Shown here piece after piece: positions 16,201-25,575 of a DNA stretch of 64,000 nucleotides. A program made the translations under genes and the position numbers. This stretch comes from Cognatundibacterium curvum (lineage in GTDB: Bacteria; Pseudomonadota; Gammaproteobacteria; Burkholderiales; Burkholderiaceae_D), in the NCBI RefSeq assembly GCF_014284235.1, contig NZ_JACOGD010000002.1, forward strand, positions 1 to 64,000, in the 5' to 3' direction. The notes beneath the pieces were generated by a model. That model searched no databases, had not been told where the DNA came from, and saw only the letters and a list, made by a program, of their open reading frames with translations. The first letter of the stretch is position 1, and the number at the start of each line of letters is the position of its first letter.

Positions 16201-17910
16201 ATGAGTCGCTCCTCTTTACGCCGCGAGTTAGTTATCCCTATTACGGTGCTGGTCATCAGTGTATCCGCGGCGATTGCCTGGGTATCGATGAAGGCGGGTA
16301 CGGATGCGGTCTACACGCTGACCCAGCGGGTACTGGTTGATATGGTCAACCGCATCAATGTCGCCTCGGAAAAACACCTGGATGGCGCCCTGATTGCACT
16401 GGAATCAGTTGCGCCGAGTTCGGCCAGGGTACCGAAAGAGCATGACTTCCCGGTTGATCTGCACGTGCTGGAGGATAAGTTCTGGACCGCCAGCGGTTTA
16501 TTCATGGATGTGAATAATTATGTGTATTTCGGCGGCAAAGATGGCCGCTTTGTCGGGGTTTATCGTATATCCCGCAGTGAAGTACAGTTGTTTTTACGTG
16601 AACCTGATTCCGATCACCGTGATGTCTACCGCGTCACAGCCATCGGCGACCGCTCGGTCAAAATCCGTCAGGATCAGTTTGATCCGCGCAAACGGCCCTG
16701 GTATCAGGCGGCGATGAATTCGGAGGCACCGGTCTGGTCCAAAATTTACAATAACTTCTCATTTCATTATCCGACCATTACGCTGGCTAAATCGGTATTT
16801 CAGAAAAATCATGAGTTTGCCGGCGTGGTTGCGACTGACGTAACACTTAAAGAATTGTCGAGTTTTCTGAGTCGCCTGGAAATCAGTAAAAACAGCGTGG
16901 CATACATCGTCGATGCCGATGGTTACATCGTGGCGACTTCCGGTAAAGAATTGCCGGAACGCGTAGTGAATGGCTTGCCTGAGCGTATGCGGGCTTCGGA
17001 TATGAAAACCAGCCTGATCAGCGAAACCTTTAAAAAAGTCGGCAACCGGGCGCTGACCCAGCAGGAAACCCTGTCGCTGGAACTGGAGCAGGGAACGGTA
17101 GATGTCGCAGTGTCTCCGCTCGGCAATAAGCAGGGACTGAACTGGCAAACCGTGGTCGCGGTGCCGCGTGCCGATTTCATGAACACCATTAATCAGGGTT
17201 TTTTCCAGAGCGTGGTGATCGCAATAGCCTGCATTATTTTTGCGCTGACCATAGGCCTGACCATCGTAGAACGCGTGATCCGCGATATCCGCAAGCTGAC
17301 CGCAGCGGCAGAAAAATTCGGTAATGGCGAACCGATGCCGAAAATGGATATACGCCGCACCGATGAAATCGGGATACTGGCGGAAACCTTCAGCGAAATG
17401 GAGAACAAGCTGCGTTTTGATAAGCTGACCCAGGTCGCCAACCGTGAATCGCTGTTTGCACAGATTACCCATATCCAGCGCATGGCGGAAGACAATCCTG
17501 AGCAGATTCAGGGCTACACCTTACTGTTCGTTGATCTGGACCGGTTTAAATTTGTGAACGATAACTATGGCCATGACGCAGGCGACAAGGTGCTGGTGAT
17601 CACCGCCGCCAGATTGCGCGCTGCGGTGCGCGATAGCGATGATGTGGCGCGTTATGGCGGTGATGAATTTGTGTTGCTGATCAAGGATGTGCGCAATGCA
17701 AGCGATATTCACCATTTGGTCGACAAAATCTCTGCGGTGGTGGAAGAGCCGATTGCACTGGAAAATGCTATGGTGGATGTGGGTGCCTCTATCGGCTGGG
17801 CCAGTTATCCGGAAGATGGCGATGATTACATGCGTCTCATCAAAATTGCTGACAGTCGCATGTATAACCGCAAACGCGACCGCAAATTACAGCGCGTGAA
17901 TCGGGCTTAA
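16201..17910 (+). CDS. Cache-HAMP-GGDEF diguanylate cyclase
   Basis: A 569-residue inner-membrane enzyme. TM1 (about 10-28), a periplasmic double-Cache sensor (RKRPWYQAAMN; VVATDVTLKELSSFL), TM2 (about 338-360), HAMP (about 362-415), then GGDEF. The active site reads R-Y-G-G-D-E-F and is preceded by an intact inhibitory RxxD site (RDSD, five residues before), so it should make c-di-GMP with product feedback. The ligand of the Cache domain is unknown; this class often senses small organic acids or amino acids. No clear ribosome site precedes the ATG, but similarity starts here. Confidence 0.9.
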   Translation: MSRSSLRRELVIPITVLVISVSAAIAWVSMKAGTDAVYTLTQRVLVDMVNRINVASEKHLDGALIALESVAPSSARVPKEHDFPVDLHVLEDKFWTASGLFMDVNNYVYFGGKDGRFVGVYRISRSEVQLFLREPDSDHRDVYRVTAIGDRSVKIRQDQFDPRKRPWYQAAMNSEAPVWSKIYNNFSFHYPTITLAKSVFQKNHEFAGVVATDVTLKELSSFLSRLEISKNSVAYIVDADGYIVATSGKELPERVVNGLPERMRASDMKTSLISETFKKVGNRALTQQETLSLELEQGTVDVAVSPLGNKQGLNWQTVVAVPRADFMNTINQGFFQSVVIAIACIIFALTIGLTIVERVIRDIRKLTAAAEKFGNGEPMPKMDIRRTDEIGILAETFSEMENKLRFDKLTQVANRESLFAQITHIQRMAEDNPEQIQGYTLLFVDLDRFKFVNDNYGHDAGDKVLVITAARLRAAVRDSDDVARYGGDEFVLLIKDVRNASDIHHLVDKISAVVEEPIALENAMVDVGASIGWASYPEDGDDYMRLIKIADSRMYNRKRDRKLQRVNRA

Positions 17911-17936
17911 ATCTTTGCAGGCTTAACACCTGTTCT

Positions 17937-20318
17937 TCAGGCTAAGTCCTGGTTCTTCTGCAGCTGTGCGGCACGCTGTTCCCAATCTTGCTTCCAGGCC
18001 GGTAACTGGCTGGCTGGCATCGGTTTACTCAGGAAATAGCCCTGTACCTGATCACAGCCCAGCTCCCTGAGTAGCTGCATCACCTGCTGATTTTCCACCC
18101 CTTCTGCGACTACCCTTAGCTGCATATTATGAGCCAGATCGATGGTGGATTTGACGATGCGGCTGTCGGCATTATCCTTATCCATTTTCAGCACAAAAGA
18201 CTTATCAATTTTCAGCTCATTGACCGGCAGCTGCTTCAGGTACGCGAGTGAAGAGTAACCGGTGCCGAAGTCATCTATCGACAAATCCATGCCCATCGCG
18301 TGCAGATTATCCAGCGTCTGATGGGCACGAACAGGATCATCCATAATTGCGCTTTCTGTGATCTCCAGACAAAACTGTGCTGTTGCAAGCGCATGTTTAT
18401 CGAGTATGGCTGCAAATTTTTGCGGTAAATCCTGATCCATTAAATCCATGGTGGAGATATTGACCGACATTTTCAGAGCGATATCCTGTGCCTGCCACTG
18501 CTTCAGAGTCTGCGCCGCCTGGTCCATGATCCAGTGCGTCAGGCTGCGGATAAAGCCGGATTGTTCGGCAAACGGGATGAATTGATCAGGAAATACCATG
18601 CCACGCTCAGGATGGACCCAGCGTACCAGCGCCTCTACCCCGATCAGCTTATAGTCAGACAGGCTGACTTTAGGCTGCACCCACAGCTGAAACTGATTTT
18701 GTCCCAGCGCTGCGCGCATATCTGACAGTAGTGACAGATTTTTCTGGCTGGATTTGTCGATCTCAGGCGAGTAAGTGACGGCACCCTGACGTGCGCGTTT
18801 AGCCGCATACATCGCGACTTCGACCCGGCTCATCAGACTGGCTGCGTCGCTGGCATGGGCCGGATAGGCGGCGATGCCGATGCCGGCACCGATATCCACA
18901 TTTTGCTCACCAATCGCGATCGGACGTTCAAACGACTGTGCGATAGCGCGTGCAGTCTGTTGTGCTTCTTCCAGTGTACTGGCTGGCAGCAGTACCGCGA
19001 ATTCATCACCACCGAGCCGGGCCGGCTTCGGTTTTCCTGCACCCAGCTGCTGGCTCAGACGCTGCGCGACTTCGGTCAGCAACTGATCGCCAAACTCATG
19101 CCCCATCAGGTCATTTACATATTTGAAACGGTCCAGATCCAGCATCAGTACATGCACCGTATCGCCGCGTGTGGCAGCCGCAGCCAGTGCATCATTGAGC
19201 ATGGACGTGAACAGCGCACGATTGGGCAAATGCGTGAGCGTATCCCAGTAAGCCAGCCGGCTGATTTCTTTTTCACGGGTGGCGATCGCATCGCGCATAT
19301 GGCTGAAGCTCTTGGCCAGAGCGCCGATTTCATCACTGCGCCGTATCGCAATTTCACCTTGATAATTACCTGCTGCAAAGCGCCTGGCCGTGTCCGACAA
19401 CTGGCGTAAAGGGTTAGTGATACGGCGTGCGGTGACGGCACTGATGATGATCGCCAGCAGGGTAGCCACGATGCTCAGTATCAGCAGATTGCGTTGCAGC
19501 AGTTTATACGGTGCCACCGTATGGCTGAACGATAACTGCAGTACCGCGACAGTACGCTGGCCTTCACTGGCATTCATATCGACCAGTTGTGAACTGTATT
19601 CATCCTGATCAATTTTCGTGGTCGTGATCAGCTTATTGGAAGGCAGCGCGCGTGGCAGTGCTGCAAGCAGCTGTTTGCCCTGAGCTTCAGTCAGACTGGT
19701 GCTCTGCATTTCCCAAGCACCGTCTTTGGCAGCGCTGACAATACTGACCTCTAACGGAGACAGTTCGTGCATTTCCCTGACCAGCACCTGATCGACCGGT
19801 ACCGCCAGTGCGACCCAGCTGATTGCCACCGGTGCCAGTATCGGTACCATCACCAGCTGATAAGGACGGCCATTCAGACTCACGATGTTCGCTGCCCCTC
19901 CTTTATTACTGGCGGCATGCATCAGCTGCTGTACCCGGTCTTGCATCCCATGCGCCAGCGTATCGCTGCTGGCAGCGATAATTTTTCCATCCAGTCCGAC
20001 CAGCATAGTCAGATCTGCATTGATACGTTCGCCATGATTCAGCAGTGCGGATACGATGGTCTGGATGTCGTTACTGCTGATGGCGTCACGCAGCGCATAG
20101 TCCTTAGAAACGACGGTCGCAGCCTGTACCAGATTCTGTGCATTTTTTTCTATGAGTCGCTGAAAGAAGTTTTCATTTGTATGCAGTTCTTTGTTTAGCG
20201 CCTGGCGCGCATTTTTATCTATCGCCTGGTCGATAAAGCCATACGCAACCAGTTGCAGCACCAGCAGCAGGCTGATGAAAAGCGCAATGATTCTTGCTTG
20301 CAGGCTGTGAAAACGCAT
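17937..20318 (-). CDS. Membrane GGDEF-EAL protein (c-di-GMP phosphodiesterase)
   Basis: A 793-residue protein starting at ATG 20318 (GAGAGAA upstream). Order: TM1 (about 10-30), a large periplasmic sensor, TM2 (about 285-305), HAMP, GGDEF, EAL. The cyclase motif L-G-G-D-E-F is intact but has no RxxD site. The phosphodiesterase residues all appear: EALVRW, VNIS, LEITES, DDFGTGYSS, LKIDKSFV, AEGVE and QGYFLSKPM, so degradation of c-di-GMP is likely, with the GGDEF perhaps regulatory. It lies 43 bases after an exported copper-protein gene, a pairing that suggests the sensor may respond to that protein or to metal or redox state. Confidence 0.9.
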   Translation of the reverse strand: MRFHSLQARIIALFISLLLVLQLVAYGFIDQAIDKNARQALNKELHTNENFFQRLIEKNAQNLVQAATVVSKDYALRDAISSNDIQTIVSALLNHGERINADLTMLVGLDGKIIAASSDTLAHGMQDRVQQLMHAASNKGGAANIVSLNGRPYQLVMVPILAPVAISWVALAVPVDQVLVREMHELSPLEVSIVSAAKDGAWEMQSTSLTEAQGKQLLAALPRALPSNKLITTTKIDQDEYSSQLVDMNASEGQRTVAVLQLSFSHTVAPYKLLQRNLLILSIVATLLAIIISAVTARRITNPLRQLSDTARRFAAGNYQGEIAIRRSDEIGALAKSFSHMRDAIATREKEISRLAYWDTLTHLPNRALFTSMLNDALAAAATRGDTVHVLMLDLDRFKYVNDLMGHEFGDQLLTEVAQRLSQQLGAGKPKPARLGGDEFAVLLPASTLEEAQQTARAIAQSFERPIAIGEQNVDIGAGIGIAAYPAHASDAASLMSRVEVAMYAAKRARQGAVTYSPEIDKSSQKNLSLLSDMRAALGQNQFQLWVQPKVSLSDYKLIGVEALVRWVHPERGMVFPDQFIPFAEQSGFIRSLTHWIMDQAAQTLKQWQAQDIALKMSVNISTMDLMDQDLPQKFAAILDKHALATAQFCLEITESAIMDDPVRAHQTLDNLHAMGMDLSIDDFGTGYSSLAYLKQLPVNELKIDKSFVLKMDKDNADSRIVKSTIDLAHNMQLRVVAEGVENQQVMQLLRELGCDQVQGYFLSKPMPASQLPAWKQDWEQRAAQLQKNQDLA

Positions 20319-20361
20319 AAATTCTCTCGTGGTTGAAATACTGGCGGAGGTATGGGTTTGT

Positions 20362-20988
20362 TTAGTCAAATTTGCCGTTCAGCCGGACTTGATGCGGCGT
20401 TCCCTCTGCGTCTGTCTGCCAGCTTTGTTGTATACCTTCCGAACCGGGTGCCATTTTGTAATGCCAGACCTTCAGCGTGTATTTGCCACTGGGCATATTT
20501 GCTAATGTGGCTAAGCCTTTAGCATCCGTTTTAGCAAAATACGGGGTGTTCACGACCTGCACATAAGCGATCATCTGATCATGGATATTGCAACCAATGA
20601 CCACTGTACCCGCTGTGTCGAACACCACCGGATTGCTGGGTTTTCCTGAATACAGTTTCAGTTCAAAACGTTTGGCGGCGGAAAAGGAATAAGCATGGTG
20701 CTTGACCGTATCATTGTTCGGGAAGCTGACCGCGCTGCCGACCGGAATCACACTGACTAAAGGCAGGAATTTGCGGTCTTTTTGTTCTATGGTGTAGCTG
20801 CCTGCTTTTACCGGCGGATTGCCATTGACAGCTTCCGCGCTGACGACGGCGTTCTCCACCGCTTTTCCTTCGCTGTCCAGAATTTGTACTAATCTGTTGG
20901 CATGGGCTGTCTGCATGCCAGCCATCAGCAGCAGCCCAGTCAGTATTGCTGGAAAGCAGGGCGCAAAGCATAAGCGTGGTAGTAACAT
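20362..20988 (-). CDS. Exported cupredoxin-like protein (MauL-type)
   Basis: A 208-residue periplasmic protein, start at ATG 20988. After the signal peptide comes a carboxypeptidase-regulatory-like beta domain (ILDSEGKAVENAVV) and a blue-copper-like core: F-P-N-N-D-T-V-K-H-H-A-Y supplies a His, and G-C-N-I-H-D-Q-M supplies the Cys-His-Met cluster. Similar proteins are often annotated as methylamine utilisation protein, but no mau genes are here. Copper binding is inferred from the ligand pattern. The gene sits just upstream of the GGDEF-EAL gene and is likely co-transcribed. Confidence 0.8.
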   Translation of the reverse strand: MLLPRLCFAPCFPAILTGLLLMAGMQTAHANRLVQILDSEGKAVENAVVSAEAVNGNPPVKAGSYTIEQKDRKFLPLVSVIPVGSAVSFPNNDTVKHHAYSFSAAKRFELKLYSGKPSNPVVFDTAGTVVIGCNIHDQMIAYVQVVNTPYFAKTDAKGLATLANMPSGKYTLKVWHYKMAPGSEGIQQSWQTDAEGTPHQVRLNGKFD

Positions 20989-21165
20989 AGCGGTATCTTT
21001 CGTGAATAAGCTGGCGTGTGACGACAGTAGCGCTGATTGCGAAACCATCGTTGTTGCTATATTGCATCGGATTAAGGCTGCGTAGCGGTGCAATACCGGG
21101 ATAGAAAATGTAATATGAAAACAATTTTAGCCTAAGTTTTCCGCACGCACTGCAGGAATGTCAGC

Positions 21166-22230
21166 ATGAACTCATTTATCAAGCATCTGGTGGAAATCAC
21201 TGGTCACCGTGACCATGATCTGCTCAATATCTCCGTTGCCTCTTCCCTGCGTGAATTGCTGCTGGCAGAGCAGGCGACTGTGTTTGAGGTGGCGAGTATG
21301 GGCGGCCATACGGTGATGCGCCCTAAGATACGCATCACAGCTGAAGGTACGGACGTGCTGGAGCAAGTGACAGATGCGGATGATCTGTTCCCCGAGCAGA
21401 TCAGCGGCTTATGGCAGGGTCTGGAGCAGAAGCAGGGCGTGATCCGGGTCACGCAGGATGGGCAAGACTTGTTGTGGCTGCCGATCTGGATCAATGACAA
21501 GTTGCACACCTGTCTGCAACTCAGTCGTCCTCAACAGGCCGAAGAGCCGGTCATGGAAGTCGTCCATGGCATGTTGATTGTGTACCGGAATTTCCAGAAT
21601 CTGTTGGATTACAGTGAGCGCGATTCACTGACCGGACTGCTGAACCGTAAGACTTTCGACGACAGTTTTTCCAAGGTCTTACGCACCAACTTGAGAGAAA
21701 TGACGCCCCTGGAGGTCACTGAGGATGCACAGCAGTCAGTGGTGAAGCCGGAAACCGAAAGACGTGAACAGGATGCGGAAAAATTCAACTGGCTCGCAGT
21801 GCTCGATATTGATCACTTTAAGCGTGTGAATGATCAGTTTGGTCACTTATACGGCGATGAGGTATTGATACTGATCGCCAACCTGTTACGTAACTCTTTC
21901 CGCCCGAATGACCGCTTGTTCCGCTTTGGTGGTGAGGAATTTGTGATCCTGCTGCGCTCAGTCACGAAACAGGATGCTGACCAGATTTTTGACCGCTTCC
22001 GCCAGACGGTCGGGAACCATCACTTTCCGCAGGTAGGTACCGTCACCGTCAGCATAGGCTATGCCAAGATCGACTTATTTGAACCTGCAGTCGCCATTGT
22101 GGGGCGCGCGGATCAGGCGCTGTACTATGCCAAAATGAATGGACGTAACCGCAGCTGTTTCTACGACAGCCTGGTTGCCAGCGGTGATTTACATCAGGAA
22201 CAGGCCAACGACATTGCCGAATTCTTTTGA
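21166..22230 (+). CDS. Soluble GAF-like/GGDEF diguanylate cyclase
   Basis: A 354-residue cytoplasmic protein with a ribosome site AGGAATG before ATG 21166. The N-terminal 150 residues look GAF-like and have no TM helix. The GGDEF domain has the variant F-G-G-E-E-F, which is catalytically competent in the family, and an RxxD inhibitory site (RPND) five residues earlier. An unusual charged insertion (about residues 183-205, VTEDAQQS to RREQDAE) interrupts the start of the domain. It is divergent from the cupredoxin/EAL operon, so the two may share a control region. Confidence 0.88.
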   Translation: MNSFIKHLVEITGHRDHDLLNISVASSLRELLLAEQATVFEVASMGGHTVMRPKIRITAEGTDVLEQVTDADDLFPEQISGLWQGLEQKQGVIRVTQDGQDLLWLPIWINDKLHTCLQLSRPQQAEEPVMEVVHGMLIVYRNFQNLLDYSERDSLTGLLNRKTFDDSFSKVLRTNLREMTPLEVTEDAQQSVVKPETERREQDAEKFNWLAVLDIDHFKRVNDQFGHLYGDEVLILIANLLRNSFRPNDRLFRFGGEEFVILLRSVTKQDADQIFDRFRQTVGNHHFPQVGTVTVSIGYAKIDLFEPAVAIVGRADQALYYAKMNGRNRSCFYDSLVASGDLHQEQANDIAEFF

Positions 22231-22254
22231 ATCCGGCGTCTGTGCTGCTCTTTC

Positions 22255-23127
22255 TTATTCTGCCGGACGGCGTGCGGTGGTCAGCATCACCACACTGCCC
22301 AGGATAATCGCCATCGCCAGCATGGCATTACCCGATAAATGTTCACCACCGAATGCTACTCCCAGTGCCACCGCTATCACCGGATTAACATAGGCATAGC
22401 TGGCCGCCAGTCCGGCCGGGACTTTGGACAACAGATACATATACGCAGTAAATGCGATCAGCGAACCGGCCACCACCAGATAAGCCCAGGCGCTGAAGGC
22501 TTGCACGGTCAGCGGCCCTGTCATTTTTTCCCCGCTGAGCAGGCTGACGATAAACAGGAAAGCGCCACCGACCAGCATTTCACTGGCGAAGCCCATGCCC
22601 CCCTTGGCCATCTTCAGTTTTTTCTGCGACAGGATAGAACCTACATCCCAGCACAATATCGCACCCAGCAGCAGGAAAATCCCGGCTGGCTGCGCCGCAA
22701 AACCATGATCCGAGGCCAGCAACACCGCCCCCACAAAGCCAGACACGATGCCCAGCCATTCACGCCGGCGCGGCCAGTCACCGAACAGGCCGGACAAGCC
22801 GGACAAAATCATGGGCGAGCACGCAATAAACACCGCAGTCAGGCCGGACGACACATATTGCTGTGCACAGGCGGTCAGACCTGTGCCACCACCCAGCATC
22901 AGGATGCCGACGATACCGCCATCGCGCCATTCGCGCAGCGTGGGCTGCGGCGCTTTACGCCATAACTGCCACAGATACAGCAAACCGCCCGCCACCAGAA
23001 AGCGCGTGCCTATCATCATGAACGGCGGAAAAGCGGTGAGTGCGACCTGAATCGCGAAATAGGTAGAGCCCCAGACGATATAGACCGTCAACAGGGCTGT
23101 CAGGACAGATTTTGGTAAGTGACGCAT
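22255..23127 (-). CDS. EamA/DMT family transporter (YedA-like)
   Basis: A 290-residue membrane protein with ten predicted helices in two EamA repeats (VWGSTYFAIQVAL; AYVNPVIAVALGVAFGGE). The pattern matches YedA/RhaT-type exporters of the drug/metabolite superfamily. The divergent Lrp gene 118 bases away often controls such amino-acid-related exporters. The substrate cannot be read from sequence. Confidence 0.88.
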   Translation of the reverse strand: MRHLPKSVLTALLTVYIVWGSTYFAIQVALTAFPPFMMIGTRFLVAGGLLYLWQLWRKAPQPTLREWRDGGIVGILMLGGGTGLTACAQQYVSSGLTAVFIACSPMILSGLSGLFGDWPRRREWLGIVSGFVGAVLLASDHGFAAQPAGIFLLLGAILCWDVGSILSQKKLKMAKGGMGFASEMLVGGAFLFIVSLLSGEKMTGPLTVQAFSAWAYLVVAGSLIAFTAYMYLLSKVPAGLAASYAYVNPVIAVALGVAFGGEHLSGNAMLAMAIILGSVVMLTTARRPAE

Positions 23128-23245
23128 ACAGGCTTTCTTGAATTATTCACGATATTTTATGCTGCTCAGGTACGGTTTTAAATGGATGTTCTAAGGGAAA
23201 TCAGCTACATTTCTTTTAAATTGACTGAAATAACCCGGTTTTCCC

Positions 23246-23692
23246 ATGAAAATAGAATTAGATCTGATGGACGCCAGAATTCTCGAGATTCTGCAGGAAG
23301 ATGCACGTGTCACGCTGGCTGAAATCGGACGCCGCATTCATCTGAGCCAGCCTGCGGTGGCGGAACGCATACGCCGCATGGAAGCCGATCAGGTGATTAC
23401 TGGCTATCATGCGCGGGTGAATCCTGAAGCTTTAGGCTATGGCATCACCGCCTTTGTGCGTATCGCCAGCCGTTCCAGTGATGTGTCGGTGCCGCAGATT
23501 GCGGCTCAGGTGCCGGAAGTGGTGGAATGCCACTCCATTACCGGCGAGGATTGTGTGATCGTCAAAGTAGTGGCACCGTCGGTCCGTGAGCTGGAGCGTG
23601 TGATCACATCGCTGGCACGCGGCGGCGTGACCTCCACTTCGCTGATCCTGTCGTCGTCGATAGAACGGCGCGCCATCAAACCTGCGGAGTAG
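23246..23692 (+). CDS. Lrp/AsnC family transcriptional regulator
   Basis: A 148-residue regulator: N-terminal winged helix-turn-helix (MDARILEILQEDARVTLAEIGRRI, LSQPAVAERIRRME) and a C-terminal RAM/AsnC ligand domain (VVECHSITGEDCVIVKV). It is divergent from the EamA exporter and likely controls it in response to an amino acid. Its stop is two bases before the LysR start, so the two regulators form an operon. Confidence 0.92.
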   Translation: MKIELDLMDARILEILQEDARVTLAEIGRRIHLSQPAVAERIRRMEADQVITGYHARVNPEALGYGITAFVRIASRSSDVSVPQIAAQVPEVVECHSITGEDCVIVKVVAPSVRELERVITSLARGGVTSTSLILSSSIERRAIKPAE

Positions 23693-23694
23693 TC

Positions 23695-24636
23695 ATGGAA
23701 CTGCGCCAGTTACGCTATTTTGTCGCGATTGTGGATCATGGCTCGCTGTCACGCGCGGCACGCGTGCTGCACATCGTACAGCCAGCACTGACGCAGCAAA
23801 TCCAGTCGCTGGAAGAAGAATTGGGTGCCATCTTGCTGCACCGCTCAGCGCAAGGCATGCAGGCGACCGATGCCGGTAAGCTGTTTTACGAACATGCGCA
23901 AGCCATCCTGAAACAGGTCAGCGATGCCAGAACTGCGGTGGCGCAATCAACCGATAAACCACGTGGTACGGTGGCGCTCGGCATTCCGCAGAGTGCCTCC
24001 GGCGCGCTGGCTTTTCCTTTGCTCAAAGCGGTACGCGAGACTTATCCCGACATCCATTTTCAACTGACCGAAGAATTAACCGGCAATCTGACTGAGCAGC
24101 TGCGTTCAGGACGGCTGAATCTGGCGATATTGTTCGATGACGGGCAGCTCAACGGCTTTCACAGCCGCCCGCTGGTGCATGAAGAGATGATGTATATCAC
24201 GCGCAGCGGCTCGCAATTTGCCTCGCGCCGTAAAAGCATCAAGCTGGCGCAGGTATTGCAGGTGCCGCTGATTTTACCTAGCCTGCAGCATGGTGTGCGT
24301 CCGCTGATAGAGCAAGTGGTGCGCGAACATGGGCAGCAGATCAGTGAGGTGATAGACATCACTTCGATTGCGATTTTGAAGTCGGCTTTGATGGCTGATA
24401 TGGGCGCGACCATCTTGCCGGTATCACCGATGCTGGCGGAAATTCAGCGTGGAGAAATGCAGGCCTTACCCATCAGCGATGCGCAACTGTCGCGTACGGT
24501 CAGCCTGTGTGCATCGAAAAATATCCCGCTCACCAATGCCGCCATGGCGGTTGAAAAACTGGTCATCGAAGTGAGCCGTGAACTGTGTCAGAGCGGCGTC
24601 TGGCTAGGCACCCGGCTGCCTGCGAATGCGCACTGA
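23695..24636 (+). CDS. LysR family transcriptional regulator
   Basis: A 313-residue LysR regulator with an N-terminal HTH (LRQLRYFVAIVDHGSLSRAA, QPALTQQIQSLEEELG) and an inducer domain (TVALGIPQSASG; NLAILFDDG). The sequence resembles the Nac/CynR-type branch. The start follows the Lrp stop directly. Its target is not evident. Confidence 0.9.
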   Translation: MELRQLRYFVAIVDHGSLSRAARVLHIVQPALTQQIQSLEEELGAILLHRSAQGMQATDAGKLFYEHAQAILKQVSDARTAVAQSTDKPRGTVALGIPQSASGALAFPLLKAVRETYPDIHFQLTEELTGNLTEQLRSGRLNLAILFDDGQLNGFHSRPLVHEEMMYITRSGSQFASRRKSIKLAQVLQVPLILPSLQHGVRPLIEQVVREHGQQISEVIDITSIAILKSALMADMGATILPVSPMLAEIQRGEMQALPISDAQLSRTVSLCASKNIPLTNAAMAVEKLVIEVSRELCQSGVWLGTRLPANAH

Positions 24637-24644
24637 GTCTGGTC

Positions 24645-25223
24645 CTAAGCTGGTGACAAGGCGTCTTTCTTTTTTGCCTGCAGACGCCAGACACAGGCGG
24701 GCGGCAGATTGCGCCAGACCCGGCTTACGCGCTGCCATTGCAAGTCGTCGGTATCGTTCAGAGCAAACGGTGGTGCCAGTCCATAACTGAACTGGATAAC
24801 AGCGCCGCCATTCTGTACAAAGCGGATATAGGTGCTGCTCAATAAGCGCGCCTGCGCCGCGGGTAAAGACTTAAACGGTAAGGACGAAACCAACAGGCTG
24901 CTGCCGGGATCTGGCGCGGCCTGCGGCAGAAAATGTTCTATGCGTTCGCGTCGTATGTCCAGATGCGGGAATTTTTTTCTGAGTACCTGAACCAGCTCTG
25001 GCGCACACTCGACGACTTGCAGGCGTTCGCTGCCGAAGCGATTCAGTAATGCGCGGGTCAACGCACCGCTGCCAGCCCCGACTTCAATTACCCACCCGCT
25101 TGCGCCACAGGCTGCGGCAGCCTGCGCCATGGACTGAGCCAGATGGCGCGAGGATGGCCACAGCGCACCGACTTCGGCCGGTGCTGCCAGCAAGGCACGC
25201 AAGAAACTCAGTGTGGTATTCAT
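24645..25223 (-). CDS. SAM methyltransferase, PmtA-like
   Basis: A 192-residue protein starting at ATG 25223, which overlaps the stop of the cystathionine-lyase remnant as ATGA. The SAM site is V-I-E-V-G-A-G-S-G-A-L-T, with NTTLSFLRALLAAPAEVGALWPSS at the start in the pattern of phosphatidylethanolamine N-methyltransferase-like and rRNA dimethylase-like enzymes. It could modify membrane phospholipid. Translation was probably coupled to the now broken upstream gene. Confidence 0.75.
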   Translation of the reverse strand: MNTTLSFLRALLAAPAEVGALWPSSRHLAQSMAQAAAACGASGWVIEVGAGSGALTRALLNRFGSERLQVVECAPELVQVLRKKFPHLDIRRERIEHFLPQAAPDPGSSLLVSSLPFKSLPAAQARLLSSTYIRFVQNGGAVIQFSYGLAPPFALNDTDDLQWQRVSRVWRNLPPACVWRLQAKKKDALSPA

Positions 25224-25575
25224 TCCGAGGCTGTGAGCGTCGCCAGTGCCTGCGCCAGATCGGCCTGCAAATCGGCCGCATGTTCGATCCCGACGGAAAT
25301 CCTGAGCAAGTCCGGTGTCACGCCTTTTTCCAGCCGTATCGCTTGCGGAATCGCAGCATGCGTCATCGACCATGGATGGTTGATCAGGCTTTCCACGCCA
25401 CCCAGGCTTTCGGCCAGTGTGAAAATCTTTAAGGCCTGTACAAAACGGCGCAAGCCCGCATCATCGGTATCGAGACGGATAGAAATCACGCCGCTCTGAC
25501 CTTGCGGTAACAGTCTTTGCGCCAGCGCATAACGCGGATGGGAGGGCAGGCCGGGATAGATCACGGCACGGATGA
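25220..25575 (-). pseudogene. Cystathionine gamma-lyase/synthase C-terminal remnant
   Basis: Only the last 115-118 residues of a Cys/Met-metabolism PLP enzyme remain: VIYPGLPSHPRYALAQ, SGVISIRL, IFTLAESLGGVESL and the C-terminal RISVGIEHAADLQADL. The PLP lysine and the N-terminal two thirds are absent. The frame continues upstream straight into the truncated beta-synthase gene but out of its frame. A GTG at 25564 could start a fragment. I read it as the downstream side of a deletion. Confidence 0.85.
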
